The notes under the pieces: generated by a model
The model's database searches: none
Told to the model about the DNA's origin: nothing
What the model saw: the letters and a program-made list of their open reading frames with translations, nothing else
NCBI GenBank assembly: GCA_913056145.1
Contig: CAJXMI010000006.1
Span: forward strand, 1-49,283
DNA from: an uncultured Spiribacter sp.
GTDB taxonomy: Bacteria > Pseudomonadota > Gammaproteobacteria > Nitrococcales > Nitrococcaceae
DNA: 49,283 bases
Reading direction: 5' to 3'
Program-made: the position numbers and the translations under genes
Shown: piece by piece, positions 35,122 to 45,477 of the stretch
Layout of the letters: the number at the start of each line of letters is the position of its first letter
How positions within the stretch are numbered: the stretch's first letter is position 1

Positions 35122-35960
35122 CACTCACTTTCACCAAGATGCAGGGACTCGGCAACGACTTCGTCGTGATCGACGGCATCCGCCAGCAGCCCGGGCTCGA
35201 CGCCGCGACGGTACGGCGGCTGGCCGACCGTCGCTACGGCATTGGCTGCGATCAGCTGCTGCTGGCCGAGCGCACCACCAACCCGGCGGCCGATTTCCGC
35301 TACCGCATCTGGAACGCCGATGGCGGCGAGGTGGAGCACTGCGGCAATGGCGTGCGCTGCATGGCACGCTTTCTCCTTGACCAGGGCCTGGCCTCCGCGG
35401 GCCCTCTGGTGCTCGAGACAACCGGTGGCCGCCTCACCCGCGTTACCCCCACCGCTGACGGATGCATGCAGGTGGACATGGGCGCCCCGGTGCTCGAGCC
35501 GGCGGCCATCCCCTTTGACGCCCCCGCGCGGGCCCTCGCCTATCCCCTCACGGTCAACGGCGAGGGCATCACCATCGCGGCCGTCTCGATGGGCAACCCC
35601 CATGCCGTGCTGCGCGTGGACGACGTGGACCATGCCCCCGTTGCCACCCTCGGCCCGGCCATCGAACACCACCCGGCGTTTCCCAATCGGGTGAATGCGG
35701 GCTTCATGCAGGTACTGGCCCGCGACCGTATCCGGCTGCGGGTGCATGAGCGCGCCGCGGGCGAGACCCTGGCCTGTGGCACCGGTGCCTGCGCAGCCGT
35801 CGTAGCCGGTGTGCTCAACGCCTGGCTCGACGCCCGCGTGACCGTCTCGCTGCCGGGGGGCCGCCTGGTGATAGACTGGCAGGGTGAGGGCCGGTCGGTA
35901 TTAATGACCGGGCCGGCTCAGACGGTCTTCGAAGGCAGACTATCGACAGGAATGGCATGA
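35118..35960 (+). CDS. dapF: Diaminopimelate epimerase
   Basis: The 280-residue protein has FTKMQGLGNDFVVID, the first catalytic cysteine in EHCGNGVRC (Cys75), the second in ETLACGTGACAAV (about residue 219) and PGGRLVIDW. It interconverts LL- and meso-diaminopimelate. Overlaps with lysA and the DUF484 gene are ATGA junctions. Confidence 0.97.
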   Translation: MTLTFTKMQGLGNDFVVIDGIRQQPGLDAATVRRLADRRYGIGCDQLLLAERTTNPAADFRYRIWNADGGEVEHCGNGVRCMARFLLDQGLASAGPLVLETTGGRLTRVTPTADGCMQVDMGAPVLEPAAIPFDAPARALAYPLTVNGEGITIAAVSMGNPHAVLRVDDVDHAPVATLGPAIEHHPAFPNRVNAGFMQVLARDRIRLRVHERAAGETLACGTGACAAVVAGVLNAWLDARVTVSLPGGRLVIDWQGEGRSVLMTGPAQTVFEGRLSTGMA

Positions 35961-36667
35961 CCCGGCAGACCTCCGAATCCACCGCGGCCGCGGCGCCGCT
36001 CGACGAAACCCGGGTGGTTGCGTACCTGCGCGACAACCCCGATCTGCTGCGGCGGCACCGCGATGTGCTGACGGCGCTCGACATCCCCCACGAGACCGGC
36101 GGGCCAGCGGTTTCGCTCATCGAGTATCAGGTGTCCATCCTGCGCGAGGAGGCGCGGGAGCTGTCCGAGCGGCTGGATCATCTGCTCTACATTGCCCGGG
36201 ACAATGACCGGCTGGCCGATCAGCTGCATCGGTTCACGCTCGAGCTCCTGGCAGCCGAGGATCTGGAGGGCATCCTGGTGGCGCTGCGCGATGGCCTGCG
36301 CCAGGACTTTCGTGCCGACGTCGTCCAGGTACTGCTGGTGGGCAGCCATCTGCCGACGGCCGGCGTCCCGGTACTGGGGCCGGATGACCCGGAGGCACTG
36401 GTGCTCGAAGAGCACTTCCCGGGCAACACGCCCGTGCTGGGACCCTACGATGCCGAGCGGTTTGGTGCGATCTTTGACGGCGACACCGACGGCCTTGGAT
36501 CCGTCGCCGTTATCCCCCTCGATGAACCGCCGCTGCGCGGGTTTGTTGCCATTGGCAGCCGCGACCCCGAACGCTATCACGATGATCAGGGCACCGAGTT
36601 TCTCAGCCAGTTGGGCGCCCTTGCGGCCCGTGTGCTGCGCCGCATGCTGCCTGGGGAGGGGCCTTGA
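35957..36667 (+). CDS. DUF484 family protein (GAF-like, YigA type)
   Basis: The 236-residue protein has VVAYLRDNPDLLRRH, SLIEYQVSILREE and a C-terminal GAF-like region with GFVAIGSRDPERYH and GTEFLSQLGALAARVL. These are features of DUF484, whose E. coli member YigA lies between dapF and xerC as here. Function is unknown. It overlaps dapF and xerC. Confidence 0.92.
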   Translation: MTRQTSESTAAAAPLDETRVVAYLRDNPDLLRRHRDVLTALDIPHETGGPAVSLIEYQVSILREEARELSERLDHLLYIARDNDRLADQLHRFTLELLAAEDLEGILVALRDGLRQDFRADVVQVLLVGSHLPTAGVPVLGPDDPEALVLEEHFPGNTPVLGPYDAERFGAIFDGDTDGLGSVAVIPLDEPPLRGFVAIGSRDPERYHDDQGTEFLSQLGALAARVLRRMLPGEGP

Positions 36668-37599
36668 CCGGGCCGGCCCTTACCGCTGCCCTTGCCGATT
36701 ATCTGGCGCATCTGCGCGATGAGCGCCGCCTTGCCCAACTCACGCGCCAACACTATGCCCGCGATCTGCAGGCGCTTGCCGACTACCTCGCCCGCCAGAA
36801 CGTCCCGGACTGGCACGAGGTTGCGCCCGAGCTCATCCGCGCCTGGGTGGCCCAGGGCCATCGCCGGGGCTTGTCACCGCGCTCGCTGCAGCGGGCGCTG
36901 TCCGCGGTGCGCGGGCTCTACCGCTACCTGCAGCGGGAGGGCCGCGCCCAGCATGACCCGGCGGCCGACATCAGCGCCCCCCGGCAGCGCCGACGGCTGC
37001 CCGCCGCACTCGATGTTGACCAGACGGCACGCCTGCTCGACCCCACCCCGGACGCGGCGGACGCCACCACCGCGGATGCTGGCGCGGCAATCCTGGCGCT
37101 GCGCGATCGCGCCCTGTTCGAGCTGGTTTATGGAGCGGGCCTGCGGCTTGCCGAAGTGGCCGCGCTGGATGCGGCGGACCTGGCGGGCGAGCCCCGCGAG
37201 CTGCGGGTGATTGGCAAGGGCGCCCGCACCCGCCTGGTCCCGGTCGGCGAGCAGGCGCGTGCGGCAAGCGCAGCCTGGCTGCAGGCGCGACCCGCGCTGG
37301 CGGCGGCCGCTGAACCCGCCCTCTTTGTCAGTCGCCGGGGACATCGGCTATCGCATCGCTCCATCCAGACGCGGCTGCGCCAACTGGCCCGCGAGCGCGG
37401 CCTCGATCAGCCGGTAAACCCGCATATGCTGCGGCATGCCTTTGCCACGCACCTGCTTGAGTCCAGCGGTGATCTGCGCGCAGTCCAGGAACTCCTGGGC
37501 CACGCCGACATCAGTACCACGCAGATCTACACGCATCTCGACTTTCAGCACCTGGCCGAGGTCTACGACCGGGCGCATCCGCGAGCACGCCGGCGATAA
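36664..37599 (+). CDS. xerC: Tyrosine recombinase XerC
   Basis: The 311-residue protein has an N-terminal SAM-like core-binding domain (about 1-90) and the catalytic domain with Arg in GLRLAEVAALD (about 161), HMLRHAFATHLL (His/Arg about 255), GHADISTTQIYTHL (nucleophile Tyr about 288). XerC with XerD resolves chromosome dimers at dif. The likely start is TTG, overlapping the DUF484 stop as TTGA and preceded by GGGGAGGGG. The chromosomal setting next to dapF argues for the housekeeping recombinase, not a phage integrase. Confidence 0.95.
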   Translation: MTGPALTAALADYLAHLRDERRLAQLTRQHYARDLQALADYLARQNVPDWHEVAPELIRAWVAQGHRRGLSPRSLQRALSAVRGLYRYLQREGRAQHDPAADISAPRQRRRLPAALDVDQTARLLDPTPDAADATTADAGAAILALRDRALFELVYGAGLRLAEVAALDAADLAGEPRELRVIGKGARTRLVPVGEQARAASAAWLQARPALAAAAEPALFVSRRGHRLSHRSIQTRLRQLARERGLDQPVNPHMLRHAFATHLLESSGDLRAVQELLGHADISTTQIYTHLDFQHLAEVYDRAHPRARRR

Positions 37600-37620
37600 C
37601 GGCCGAGCCGCCGCCTGCGT

Positions 37621-37626
37621 TAGAAT
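37621..37626 (+). promoter_or_regulatory. Candidate -10 box of hslVU
   Basis: TAGAAT lies 31 bases before the hslV start in the 57-base gap after xerC. A sigma-32 heat-shock consensus is not recognisable. Confidence 0.35.
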
Positions 37627-37656
37627 TTCCGCTGACCTTATCCCTGGAGACACATC

Positions 37657-38208
37657 TTGCAGCAGTTCGAGGGCACCACCATTCTCGCCGTCCGCCGCCA
37701 TGGCCGCGTCGCGCTGGGTGGCGACGGCCAGGTCACGCTGGGTGACACGGTCATGAAAGGCAACGCCCGCAAGGTCCGGCGCCTGTTCCATGATCAGGTT
37801 CTGGCCGGCTTTGCTGGCGGCACGGCCGATGCCTTCACGCTCTTCGAGCGCTTTGAGGGCCAGCTCGAGCGTCACCGCGGCAACCTCACCCGCGCGGCCG
37901 TGGAAATGGCCAAGGACTGGCGCTCGGACCGCGCCCTGCGCCGGCTCGAGGCACTGCTGATGGTTGCTGATCACGACGCCCTGCTCATGCTCTCGGGCAA
38001 TGGCGATGTGGTCGAACCCGAACGTGAACTGATGGCCATCGGCTCGGGCTCGGGCTATGCCCAGGCCGCCGCCCAGGCGCTGGTGGCCGAGACCGATCTC
38101 GACGCCGAGACCATCGTGCGGCGCGCCCTCGGCATTGCCGCCGATATCTGCATCTACACCAACCACTCGCTCACCATCGAAACCCTGGGGGGCACCACCG
38201 ACTCATGA
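37657..38208 (+). CDS. hslV: ATP-dependent protease HslVU, peptidase subunit
   Basis: The 183-residue protein starts at TTG, with GGAGA 7 bases upstream. It begins MQQFEG followed by [10 protein letters not shown]. Thr7 should become the N-terminal nucleophile after removal of a six-residue propeptide; E. coli HslV has only Met before it. [38 protein letters not shown] and SGNGDVVEP confirm the family. It forms the proteolytic double hexamer with HslU. The stop overlaps hslU. Confidence 0.96.
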   Translation: MQQFEGTTILAVRRHGRVALGGDGQVTLGDTVMKGNARKVRRLFHDQVLAGFAGGTADAFTLFERFEGQLERHRGNLTRAAVEMAKDWRSDRALRRLEALLMVADHDALLMLSGNGDVVEPERELMAIGSGSGYAQAAAQALVAETDLDAETIVRRALGIAADICIYTNHSLTIETLGGTTDS

Positions 38209-39530
38209 GTGAAATGACCCCGCGCGAGATCGTCCAGGAGCTGGACAAATACATCATCGGCCAGGGCGACGCCAAGCGCGCCGTGGCCAATGCCCTGCGC
38301 AACCGCTGGCGGCGCCTGCAGGTGGACGCAACCCTGCGCCCCGAGATCACGCCCAAGAACATCCTCATGATCGGTCCCACGGGCGTTGGCAAGACCGAGA
38401 TCGCCCGGCGCCTGGCGCGCCTTGCCAATGCGCCGTTCATCAAGATCGAGGCCACCAAGTTCACCGAGGTGGGCTACGTGGGACGCGATGTCGAGTCGGT
38501 TATCCGTGACCTCACCGACAACGCCCTCAAAATGGTGCGCGAGCAGGCCATGGCCCGGCAGGCAAGCCGCGCCGAGGATGCCGCCGAGGACCGCATCCTC
38601 GATGCCCTGCTGCCACAGGCGCGCAGCGGTGGCGAGCCCGACTCAAGCCTCGACAGCACCCGCCAGAAGATGCGCAAGAAGCTGCGCGAGGGCGAACTCG
38701 ACGACCGCGAGATCGACATCGACGTGCAAGGCCAGCAACCCGGGATGGACATCATGGCCCCGCCCGGCATGGAGCAGCTCACGAGCCAGCTCCAGGGCAT
38801 GTTCCAGAACCTTGGCGGCCAGCGCAGTCAGCGCCAGCGCCTGCGCATTGCCGATGCCTGGAAAGTGCTGCGCGAGGAAGAGGCCGCCCGGCTCGTCAAT
38901 GACGAGGAGATCAAGCAGCAGGCCATTCAGGCGGTCGAGCAGAGCGGCATCGTCTTTATCGACGAAATCGACAAGGTGGCCCGGCGTGCCGAGCAGGGCA
39001 CAGGGGGCGACATCTCCCGCGAAGGCGTCCAGCGCGATCTGCTTCCGCTGGTCGAGGGCAGCACCGTGTCGACCCGGCATGGCATGGTCAATACCGACCA
39101 CATCCTCTTTATTGCCTCGGGTGCCTTTCATCTGTCCAAACCCTCGGATCTGATCCCCGAGCTCCAGGGCCGCCTGCCCATTCGCGTCGAACTGGCGTCG
39201 CTGGAGGTCGCGGATTTTGTGAGCATCCTGACCGACACCGATGCCTCGCTGGTGCGTCAGTACGAGGCGCTTCTGAGCACTGAGGGCGTGAGCCTGCGCT
39301 TTACCGGCGACGGCGTGGCGCGCATCGCCGAGGTGGCATGGCAGGTCAACGAGCGCACCGAGAACATTGGCGCGCGGCGCCTGCACACGGTCATGGAACG
39401 GCTGCTCGAAGAGATCGCCTACACCGCGCCCGATCGCAGCGGCGAGACCGTCAGCGTGGATGCCGCCTACGTCGACCGCCAGCTTGCAGGCCTTGCCGAC
39501 AATGAAGACCTGAGCCGCTACATCCTGTGA
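38205..39530 (+). CDS. hslU: ATP-dependent protease HslVU, ATPase subunit
   Basis: The 441-residue AAA+ unfoldase has [16 protein letters not shown], Walker [16 protein letters not shown], the intermediate domain (about 105-235), Walker [12 protein letters not shown], and the C-terminal [18 protein letters not shown] with the family-typical RYIL end that activates HslV. The length is normal. It overlaps hslV by 4 bases and is followed after 7 bases by the DUF971 gene. Confidence 0.97.
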   Translation: MSEMTPREIVQELDKYIIGQGDAKRAVANALRNRWRRLQVDATLRPEITPKNILMIGPTGVGKTEIARRLARLANAPFIKIEATKFTEVGYVGRDVESVIRDLTDNALKMVREQAMARQASRAEDAAEDRILDALLPQARSGGEPDSSLDSTRQKMRKKLREGELDDREIDIDVQGQQPGMDIMAPPGMEQLTSQLQGMFQNLGGQRSQRQRLRIADAWKVLREEEAARLVNDEEIKQQAIQAVEQSGIVFIDEIDKVARRAEQGTGGDISREGVQRDLLPLVEGSTVSTRHGMVNTDHILFIASGAFHLSKPSDLIPELQGRLPIRVELASLEVADFVSILTDTDASLVRQYEALLSTEGVSLRFTGDGVARIAEVAWQVNERTENIGARRLHTVMERLLEEIAYTAPDRSGETVSVDAAYVDRQLAGLADNEDLSRYIL

Positions 39531-39537
39531 GGCTGTC

Positions 39538-39930
39538 ATGAAACGACCCGAGCGCAAGGACACCGGGCGCACCCCCACCGACATCCGCCTTCACCGGCGC
39601 TCCAGAACGCTCGAGCTGCGTTACGACAACGACCGGCATTTTCAGCTGAGCGCCGAGTACCTGAGGGTGTATTCGCCATCCGCCGAGGTTCGCGGCCACG
39701 GCCCCGGGCAGGCGGTGCTGCAGGTGGGCAAGGAGGCCGTCGGCATTACCGGGATCGAGCCCGTCGGCCAGTATGCGCTGCGCATCAACTTCGACGATGG
39801 CCACAATACGGGCCTGTACTCATGGGATCTGCTCTACGATCTGGGCGAAAACCGGGACCGATACTGGCAGGACTATCTCGACTCGCTGGCCGAGGCGGGC
39901 TATCAGCGTGAGGGAGGCGATGGACCGTGA
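39538..39930 (+). CDS. DUF971 / gamma-butyrobetaine hydroxylase-like N-terminal domain protein
   Basis: The 130-residue protein has PTDIRLHRRSRTLELRY, LSAEYLRVYSPSAEV and IEPVGQYALRINFDDGHNTGLYSW. This is a stand-alone DUF971 domain, the fold also found at the N-terminus of gamma-butyrobetaine hydroxylases. Such genes are often next to ubiE or hslU in proteobacteria. Function is unknown; iron-sulfur protein links have been suggested for the family. The stop overlaps the ubiE GTG. Confidence 0.92.
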   Translation: MKRPERKDTGRTPTDIRLHRRSRTLELRYDNDRHFQLSAEYLRVYSPSAEVRGHGPGQAVLQVGKEAVGITGIEPVGQYALRINFDDGHNTGLYSWDLLYDLGENRDRYWQDYLDSLAEAGYQREGGDGP

Positions 39931-40691
39931 CACAACGCGATGACACACCGCGCGAGGAGGCCGATTTTGGCTATCAGCGCGTCCCCGCCGAGGACAAGGC
40001 GCGCCGGGTGAGCGAGGTATTCAGCTCGGTCGCCGCGCGCTACGACCTCATGAACGACCTCATGTCAGGCGGTCTGCATCGGCTATGGAAGCGCCAGGCC
40101 CTGCGCCTCATCAACGCCCGGCCGGGCCAGCAGGTGCTCGACCTGGCAGCGGGCACCGGCGATCTGAGTGCCGGACTTGCCCGGGCCGTGGGCGATGAGG
40201 GGCGCGTCGTGGTGTCCGATATCAATGCCGATATGCTCGAGCAGGGTCGCAACCGCCTTCTGAACGACGGCCTGGTCGGTAATCTCGATTATGTGATTGC
40301 CGATGCCGAGCAACTACCGTTTGCGCCGCGCCGCTTTGATCGCATCAGCATTGGCTTTGGCCTGCGCAACGTCACCCGCATCCCGCGCGCACTCGCCGCC
40401 ATGCGCGAGGCCCTGCGTCCGGGCGGCCGGCTGGTCATCCTGGAGTTCTCGCAGCTGTACCTGGCGCCGCTCCAGCCCGTGTACGACCTCTACTCCTTTC
40501 GCCTGCTGCCGCTTATGGGCCGGCTGGTTGCGAGCGACGCCGACAGCTATCGCTATCTGGCCGAGTCCATTCGGCGGCACCCCGACCAGGAGACGCTGCA
40601 GGGCATGATGGAAGAAGCGGGCTTTGAAGACTGTGGCTATATCAACCTGAGTGGGGGCATCGTCGCGCTCCACACCGGCCATGTCTACTGA
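39927..40691 (+). CDS. ubiE: Ubiquinone/menaquinone biosynthesis C-methyltransferase
   Basis: The 254-residue protein starts at GTG inside the preceding stop. It has FGYQRVPAEDKARRVSEVF, ARYDLMNDLMSGGLHRLWK, the SAM site VLDLAAGTGDLS, FGLRNVTRIPRAL and ILEFSQ. It C-methylates the ubiquinone (and menaquinone) ring. It is the first of three ubiquinone genes, and ubiJ begins inside its end. Confidence 0.96.
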   Translation: MTQRDDTPREEADFGYQRVPAEDKARRVSEVFSSVAARYDLMNDLMSGGLHRLWKRQALRLINARPGQQVLDLAAGTGDLSAGLARAVGDEGRVVVSDINADMLEQGRNRLLNDGLVGNLDYVIADAEQLPFAPRRFDRISIGFGLRNVTRIPRALAAMREALRPGGRLVILEFSQLYLAPLQPVYDLYSFRLLPLMGRLVASDADSYRYLAESIRRHPDQETLQGMMEEAGFEDCGYINLSGGIVALHTGHVY

Positions 40692-41292
40692 CTGGCTGCC
40701 GCTTGGCCCGCTCGAGCAGGGCATCAACCGCATCCTGGCGCTTGACCCGGAGAGCGCCGCGCGGCTCGCCCCGCTGGATGGCCGCGAGCTGGGGCTGCGT
40801 CTCGCTGACAGCACCATCGCGCTGCGCAGCATTTTTGCCCCGGACGGGCTGACGCTCATTCACGATGAGACCGACATGAGCGATTGCGACGTCGTCCTCG
40901 AGGCCAGTCTGGCGGGACTGACCGGGCTGGTGCTCTCGCGTGGCCGGCGCAGCCGCGATGTGGCCTTTCGGGGCGACATTGGCACCATTCAGGAGGTACG
41001 CACGCTGTTTGCCGACCTCAATGTAGATCTTGAGCACCAGCTGGGGCGGCTGGTGGGCGAGACCCTGGCCCGGCGCATGACCGGCGGGGCGCAGGCCGGT
41101 TGGGAGTGGGGCCAGCGCAGCGTTGATACCCTGGCGCGCAACGCGGGCGAGCTGGCCACCGAGGAGAGACGCTGGCTGCCCACCCGCCTCGAGATGCAGC
41201 ATTTTCTGGCCGACGTGGATGCAGCCCGCGAGGAGGTTGACCGTCTGGAGGCCCGTCTCCAGCAGCTCGAGCGCAAGGGGTCGAGGCAATGA
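40681..41292 (+). CDS. ubiJ: Ubiquinone biosynthesis accessory factor UbiJ (SCP2 domain)
   Basis: The 203-residue protein has an SCP2-like lipid-binding N-terminal half ([34 protein letters not shown]) and a C-terminal helical/coiled segment ([17 protein letters not shown]). UbiJ binds ubiquinone intermediates in the Ubi complex with UbiK. The ATG at 40681 overlaps ubiE by 11 bases, and the stop overlaps ubiB by 4. Confidence 0.92.
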   Translation: MSTDWLPLGPLEQGINRILALDPESAARLAPLDGRELGLRLADSTIALRSIFAPDGLTLIHDETDMSDCDVVLEASLAGLTGLVLSRGRRSRDVAFRGDIGTIQEVRTLFADLNVDLEHQLGRLVGETLARRMTGGAQAGWEWGQRSVDTLARNAGELATEERRWLPTRLEMQHFLADVDAAREEVDRLEARLQQLERKGSRQ

Positions 41293-42956
41293 CGGCGCGT
41301 CCCTCACTGCTCCTGCGCCTGGCCCAGATCAACCTCGTGCTCCTGCGCTACGGGCTCGATGAGGTGCTTTTCGCCACCCGCTGGTTCCGGCCGTTTCGCT
41401 TCCTGCGGGTGTTCATGCCCTGGACCTGGCTGCGCCGGCAGCGCCTCAGCCGCGCCGAGCGCATCCGCCTGGCCCTTGAGGATCTGGGCCCCATTTTTGT
41501 CAAGTTCGGGCAGATCATCTCGACGCGGCGCGACCTGCTGCCACCCGATATCGCCGCCGAGCTCTCACGACTGCAGGACCGCGTGCCCCCGTTCCCGGGT
41601 GCCCAGGCCCGCGCCATCGTCGAGTCCGAATACCAGGAGCCGATTGACGCCTGGTTTGCGCATTTCGAGCCCGAGCCACTGGCCTCGGCCTCCATTGCAC
41701 AGGTACATGGCGCGCGGCTGCATGATGGCAGTGATGTCATCGTCAAGGTGGTCCGGCCCGGCATCGAGCGCGCCATTGCCCGCGATCTGCAGGTGCTCTA
41801 CACCTTTGCCCGCCTGGCCCAGCGCTATTGGAGCGAGGGCCATCGCCTGCGCCCCGTGGAGGTCATTCAGGAGTTCGACACCACGCTCCATGACGAGCTG
41901 GATCTGATGCGCGAGGCCGCCAATGCCACCCAGCTGCGGCGTAACTTCCAGGACTCCGAGCTGCTCTATGTGCCCGACGTCTACTGGCCCGGCACGCGCC
42001 AGCGGGTGATGGTGATGGAGCGGATCGAGGGCCTGCAGATCAGCGATATCGACGGGCTGAAGGCGGCCGGCGTCGACATGAAGGCGCTCGCCGAGCGTGG
42101 CACCGAGATCTTCTTCACCCAGGTCTTTCGTGACAGCTTTTTCCATGCGGACATGCACCCGGGCAACATCTTTGTGGATGTCTCCAACCCGGCCGACCCC
42201 CGCTATGTGGCGGTCGACTTTGGCATCATGGGCTCGCTGAGTCCGGTGGATCACCGCTATCTGGCCGACAACTTCATGGCCTTCTTCAACCGCGACTATC
42301 GGCGCGTTGCCGAGTTGCATGTCGAGTCGGGCTGGGTCCCGGCCGACACGCGGGTGGATGAGTTTGAAGCCGCCATGCGCACGGTCTGCGAGCCCATTTT
42401 CGAGCGGCCGCTTGGCGAGATCTCGCTGGGTGCCCTGCTCATGCGGTTATTCCAGACCGGTCGGCGCTTCAACATGGAAATCCAGCCGCAGCTGGTGCTG
42501 TTGCAGAAAACCCTGCTGGCCATTGAGGGACTGGGGCGGCAGCTCTATCCCGAGCTCGATCTGTGGGATACCGGCAAGCCCTACCTCGAGCGCTGGATGC
42601 GCGAGCAGGTGGGCGCCCAGGCGATTGCCCGCAACCTGCGCCGCGAGCTGCCGCGGTTGGGCGAGATTCTGCCGACCTTGCCCCGGCGGGTGGACGAGGC
42701 ACTGATCGAGATCGGCCACACCCGCCAACGCCTCGAGCGCCAGGATGCGACGCTGCAGGCACTGCGCACCGAGCTGCGGCACAGCGGCCGGCGCAACTTT
42801 GCCGGCTCGGTGGGGGGCGCGCTGATCATTTCGGCGTTTGTGATTGCGGGGCTGGATGGCCGCGCCCCGGCCATGCTGGGACAGGCGCCCCTGGTCAGCT
42901 GGATCGTGGGCGGCCTGGGCGGGGCCATCTGGCTCGCCGCCTGGCCGCGGCGCTGA
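41289..42956 (+). CDS. ubiB: Atypical kinase-like ubiquinone biosynthesis protein UbiB
   Basis: The 555-residue protein has the KxGQ motif in [53 protein letters not shown] and two C-terminal membrane helices (about residues 505-525 and 532-550). UbiB is an ADCK-type ATPase needed for ubiquinone synthesis at the inner membrane. It ends the operon, and ctpA converges 15 bases away. Confidence 0.96.
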   Translation: MTARPSLLLRLAQINLVLLRYGLDEVLFATRWFRPFRFLRVFMPWTWLRRQRLSRAERIRLALEDLGPIFVKFGQIISTRRDLLPPDIAAELSRLQDRVPPFPGAQARAIVESEYQEPIDAWFAHFEPEPLASASIAQVHGARLHDGSDVIVKVVRPGIERAIARDLQVLYTFARLAQRYWSEGHRLRPVEVIQEFDTTLHDELDLMREAANATQLRRNFQDSELLYVPDVYWPGTRQRVMVMERIEGLQISDIDGLKAAGVDMKALAERGTEIFFTQVFRDSFFHADMHPGNIFVDVSNPADPRYVAVDFGIMGSLSPVDHRYLADNFMAFFNRDYRRVAELHVESGWVPADTRVDEFEAAMRTVCEPIFERPLGEISLGALLMRLFQTGRRFNMEIQPQLVLLQKTLLAIEGLGRQLYPELDLWDTGKPYLERWMREQVGAQAIARNLRRELPRLGEILPTLPRRVDEALIEIGHTRQRLERQDATLQALRTELRHSGRRNFAGSVGGALIISAFVIAGLDGRAPAMLGQAPLVSWIVGGLGGAIWLAAWPRR

Positions 42957-42971
42957 TCCCTTTCTAGCGCC

Positions 42972-44270
42972 CTAGCGCCCCAGAATCCGCAGTCCCTTGA
43001 GCAGATTGAGCGCCTCTGCGAGGGCGTAGTCGCGCGCGGCAAGGCTCGAGGCGGGGATGTCACCGTCTACTGCCTCGGGCGCCTCCCGGGCATCCGACTC
43101 GGCATTGCGCAAATGCCGCGGCAGATCGGACTCGCGCATCGCCGCCGGCGCGTTGTCACGATCGCGAACGGTTACATTGGCGATCTCCACGTCGGGGGCG
43201 ATCCCCTCGGCCTGAATGGAGCGGCCATCGGGCGTGTAGTAGCGCGCCGTGGTGAGTTTGACCGCATTGCCGTTGCGCAGTGGCAGAATCGTCTGCACCG
43301 AGCCCTTGCCAAAGGTCTGTTCGCCCATGATGACGGCGCGGCGGTGATCCTGCAGGGCACCCGCCACGATCTCGGCCGCCGAGGCCGAGCCCGCGTTGAC
43401 CAGCACCACCAGTGGCGCGCCGTTCAGCACGTCGTTGGGTGTGGCGGTATAGCGGCTGCGGGCGCGCTCGATACGGCCCCGGGTCGAGACAATCTGGCCA
43501 CTCGATAAAAACGCATCCGCCACCTCGATGGCGGCGTCGAGCACTCCACCGGGGTTGTTGCGCAGATCCAGCACCAGCCCATCCAGGGCATCGGTGTCGT
43601 GGACCAGCTCATCAACGGCCGCGAGGAGATCCTCACCCGTTCGCGACTGGAACTGACTGATGCGCAGATAGCCGAACCCCGGCTCCAGCAATCGCGCCCG
43701 CACGCTCTCCACCTGAATGACCGCGCGCTCCAGGGTGATCTCCATGGGCTGATCCTGCCCCTCGCGCAGCACACCAAGCGTAATGGCGGTACCCGGCTCG
43801 CCGCGCATCAGCCCGACGGCCTCCTGCAGATCAAGCCCCTTCACCGACTGGCCATCAATGCGAATGATGAGATCGCCGGGCTGCATGCCGGCTGCGTCCG
43901 CGGGCGTGCCGTCGATTGGTGCAATCACCTCGACAAAGCCGTCCTCCATGCCCACCTCGATGCCCAGGCCACCGAACCGACCCTGAGTGCCCTCCTGCAG
44001 CTGCTGGTAGGCCTCGGTATCGAGATAGGCCGAGTGCGGGTCGAGGTTTTCCAGCATCCCGCGAATGGCGTTGCGCACCAGGGCCTCGTCGTCGACCGCT
44101 TCCACGTAATCGCTCTGAATGCGCTCGTAGACCTCGGAGAAGCTGCGCAGCGCCTCGACCGGCAGCTCGTCAACCGGTTCCTGCTGCGCAATCACCCACT
44201 GTGCGTTGGCCAGCACCAGGCCCACCAGCGTGAGCGCGGTCAGCGCACGGAGCAGTCGGGGATATCGCAT
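42972..44270 (-). CDS. S41-family C-terminal processing protease (CtpA-like)
   Basis: The 432-residue periplasmic protease has an N-terminal signal or anchor (LLRALTALTLVGLVLANAQ), SEVYERIQSDYVE, a PDZ domain (about 85-170, GLGIEVGMEDGFVEV and GMQPGDLIIRIDG) and the Ser/Lys dyad in NAGSASAAEIV and GEQTFGKGSVQ. It trims envelope proteins or cell-wall hydrolases. The ATG at 44270 follows GAGGA; a TTG at 44285 is less likely. It lies immediately after envC and is probably co-transcribed, fitting a shared role in peptidoglycan hydrolase control. Confidence 0.94.
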   Translation of the reverse strand: MRYPRLLRALTALTLVGLVLANAQWVIAQQEPVDELPVEALRSFSEVYERIQSDYVEAVDDEALVRNAIRGMLENLDPHSAYLDTEAYQQLQEGTQGRFGGLGIEVGMEDGFVEVIAPIDGTPADAAGMQPGDLIIRIDGQSVKGLDLQEAVGLMRGEPGTAITLGVLREGQDQPMEITLERAVIQVESVRARLLEPGFGYLRISQFQSRTGEDLLAAVDELVHDTDALDGLVLDLRNNPGGVLDAAIEVADAFLSSGQIVSTRGRIERARSRYTATPNDVLNGAPLVVLVNAGSASAAEIVAGALQDHRRAVIMGEQTFGKGSVQTILPLRNGNAVKLTTARYYTPDGRSIQAEGIAPDVEIANVTVRDRDNAPAAMRESDLPRHLRNAESDAREAPEAVDGDIPASSLAARDYALAEALNLLKGLRILGR

Positions 44271-44281
44271 GGTTCCGGTCC

Positions 44282-45460
44282 TCAACTCTGGGTATCGGCC
44301 GCCTGCAACCAGGCAAGCGGGTCAATCGGTTTGCCATCGGCCCGCAGCTCAAAGTAGAGGGCCGCCTCGCGGCGCCCGCCCGTGCGGCCGACCGTGGCAA
44401 TCGTGTCGCGCGGCGTTACCCGCTCTCCGACAGCAAAATAGAGGGCCTGGTTGCGTCCGTAGAGGCTCAGGTACCCATTGCCGTGATCAATGATGAGGAG
44501 GAGGCCAAGGCCGCGCAACCAGTCGGCAAAAACCACCTGGCCAGGTGCAATGGGGTGAACGGGCGTCCCTGACTCCGCCCCGATCAGCAAACCGGTCCAG
44601 GTGAGATCCCCCGCGCGCTGGGTGCCGTAGCGCGCCAGCAGGGGCCCCTCGAGGGGCCAGGCGAGTTGCCCGCGGGCGTCGGTGAGCGGGATCGACGGCG
44701 GCGCTGCCGTCTCGCGGCGGGCGAGGCGCGCCTCGAGCTCGTCGATCAGCGCGGTCAGCCCGGCCGCCTCTTCGCGCCGCGAGGCAAGCGCACGGTCGCC
44801 CTCATTAATGCTGGCCTCGAGCCGGTCGAGCACCGCCTCGCGCTCGCCCAGGCTGGCTTGCAGGGCGGCAAGGCGTTTGGCGCGCTCGGCCCGATCCGCG
44901 GCCTGGCGCTCGAGCGCTGTCTGCAGCCGGGTCCGTTGCGTTTGCAGGGACTGGAGCGCCGCCCGCGCGGCCTGGAGCTGCTCGGCTCGTGCCTGGCCGA
45001 TATGGCGCTGATATACCAGCAGGCGCTGAAGCCGGGCCGGATCAGTCTCCCCCAGCAGCAACTGCAGGCTGCCCGTGTGGCCTCGCCGATAGGCGGAGCG
45101 AAGCGTGGCCGCCAGAAACCGGCGATGGTGCATGGCCTGCTCATCCTGGCGGGCGACCTGCGCGGTCAACTCGGCCACGGCAGCGGCGTTGGCGCGTATT
45201 TGTGCATCCAGATCGGCAAGCGCCGTTCGCTCACCACCGATGCGCCGCTCGAGGCGTGCAAGTTCCGCCTCCAGGCCACCGGCACGCTCGCGCTCGGCCT
45301 CGAGCGTTTCACCCAGGCGGGCAATATCGGCGCGCAGCGCCTCGAGCCGCGCCTCGCGCTCGGCAAGCGCGGCGCTGTCATCGGCCAGTACCCACGGGCT
45401 TAACGGCACCAGCATCAGGGCCAGCGCCAGCGACACGGCCGCCATAAGCCATCGGCTCAT
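44282..45460 (-). CDS. envC: EnvC-type murein hydrolase activator (degenerate LytM domain)
   Basis: The 392-residue protein has a signal peptide (about 1-26), a long coiled coil (about 30-245) and a C-terminal LytM-fold domain. The LytM domain lacks metal ligands. The usual HxGxD and HxH motifs read TWTGLLIGAES and SLYGRNQ, as in E. coli EnvC, which activates amidases instead of cutting peptidoglycan. VVFADWLRGLGLLLIIDHG matches the EnvC core. It is followed by ctpA and divergent from yibN, as in E. coli, except that gpmI is not in between. Confidence 0.94.
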   Translation of the reverse strand: MSRWLMAAVSLALALMLVPLSPWVLADDSAALAEREARLEALRADIARLGETLEAERERAGGLEAELARLERRIGGERTALADLDAQIRANAAAVAELTAQVARQDEQAMHHRRFLAATLRSAYRRGHTGSLQLLLGETDPARLQRLLVYQRHIGQARAEQLQAARAALQSLQTQRTRLQTALERQAADRAERAKRLAALQASLGEREAVLDRLEASINEGDRALASRREEAAGLTALIDELEARLARRETAAPPSIPLTDARGQLAWPLEGPLLARYGTQRAGDLTWTGLLIGAESGTPVHPIAPGQVVFADWLRGLGLLLIIDHGNGYLSLYGRNQALYFAVGERVTPRDTIATVGRTGGRREAALYFELRADGKPIDPLAWLQAADTQS

Positions 45461-45477
45461 CGGTTATTCATCTCGAC

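Noticed and set aside
36664-37599. Phage or integron integrase marking a mobile element
   Set aside because: The dapF-DUF484-xerC order and sequence match the housekeeping XerC, and no att repeats or phage genes flank it.
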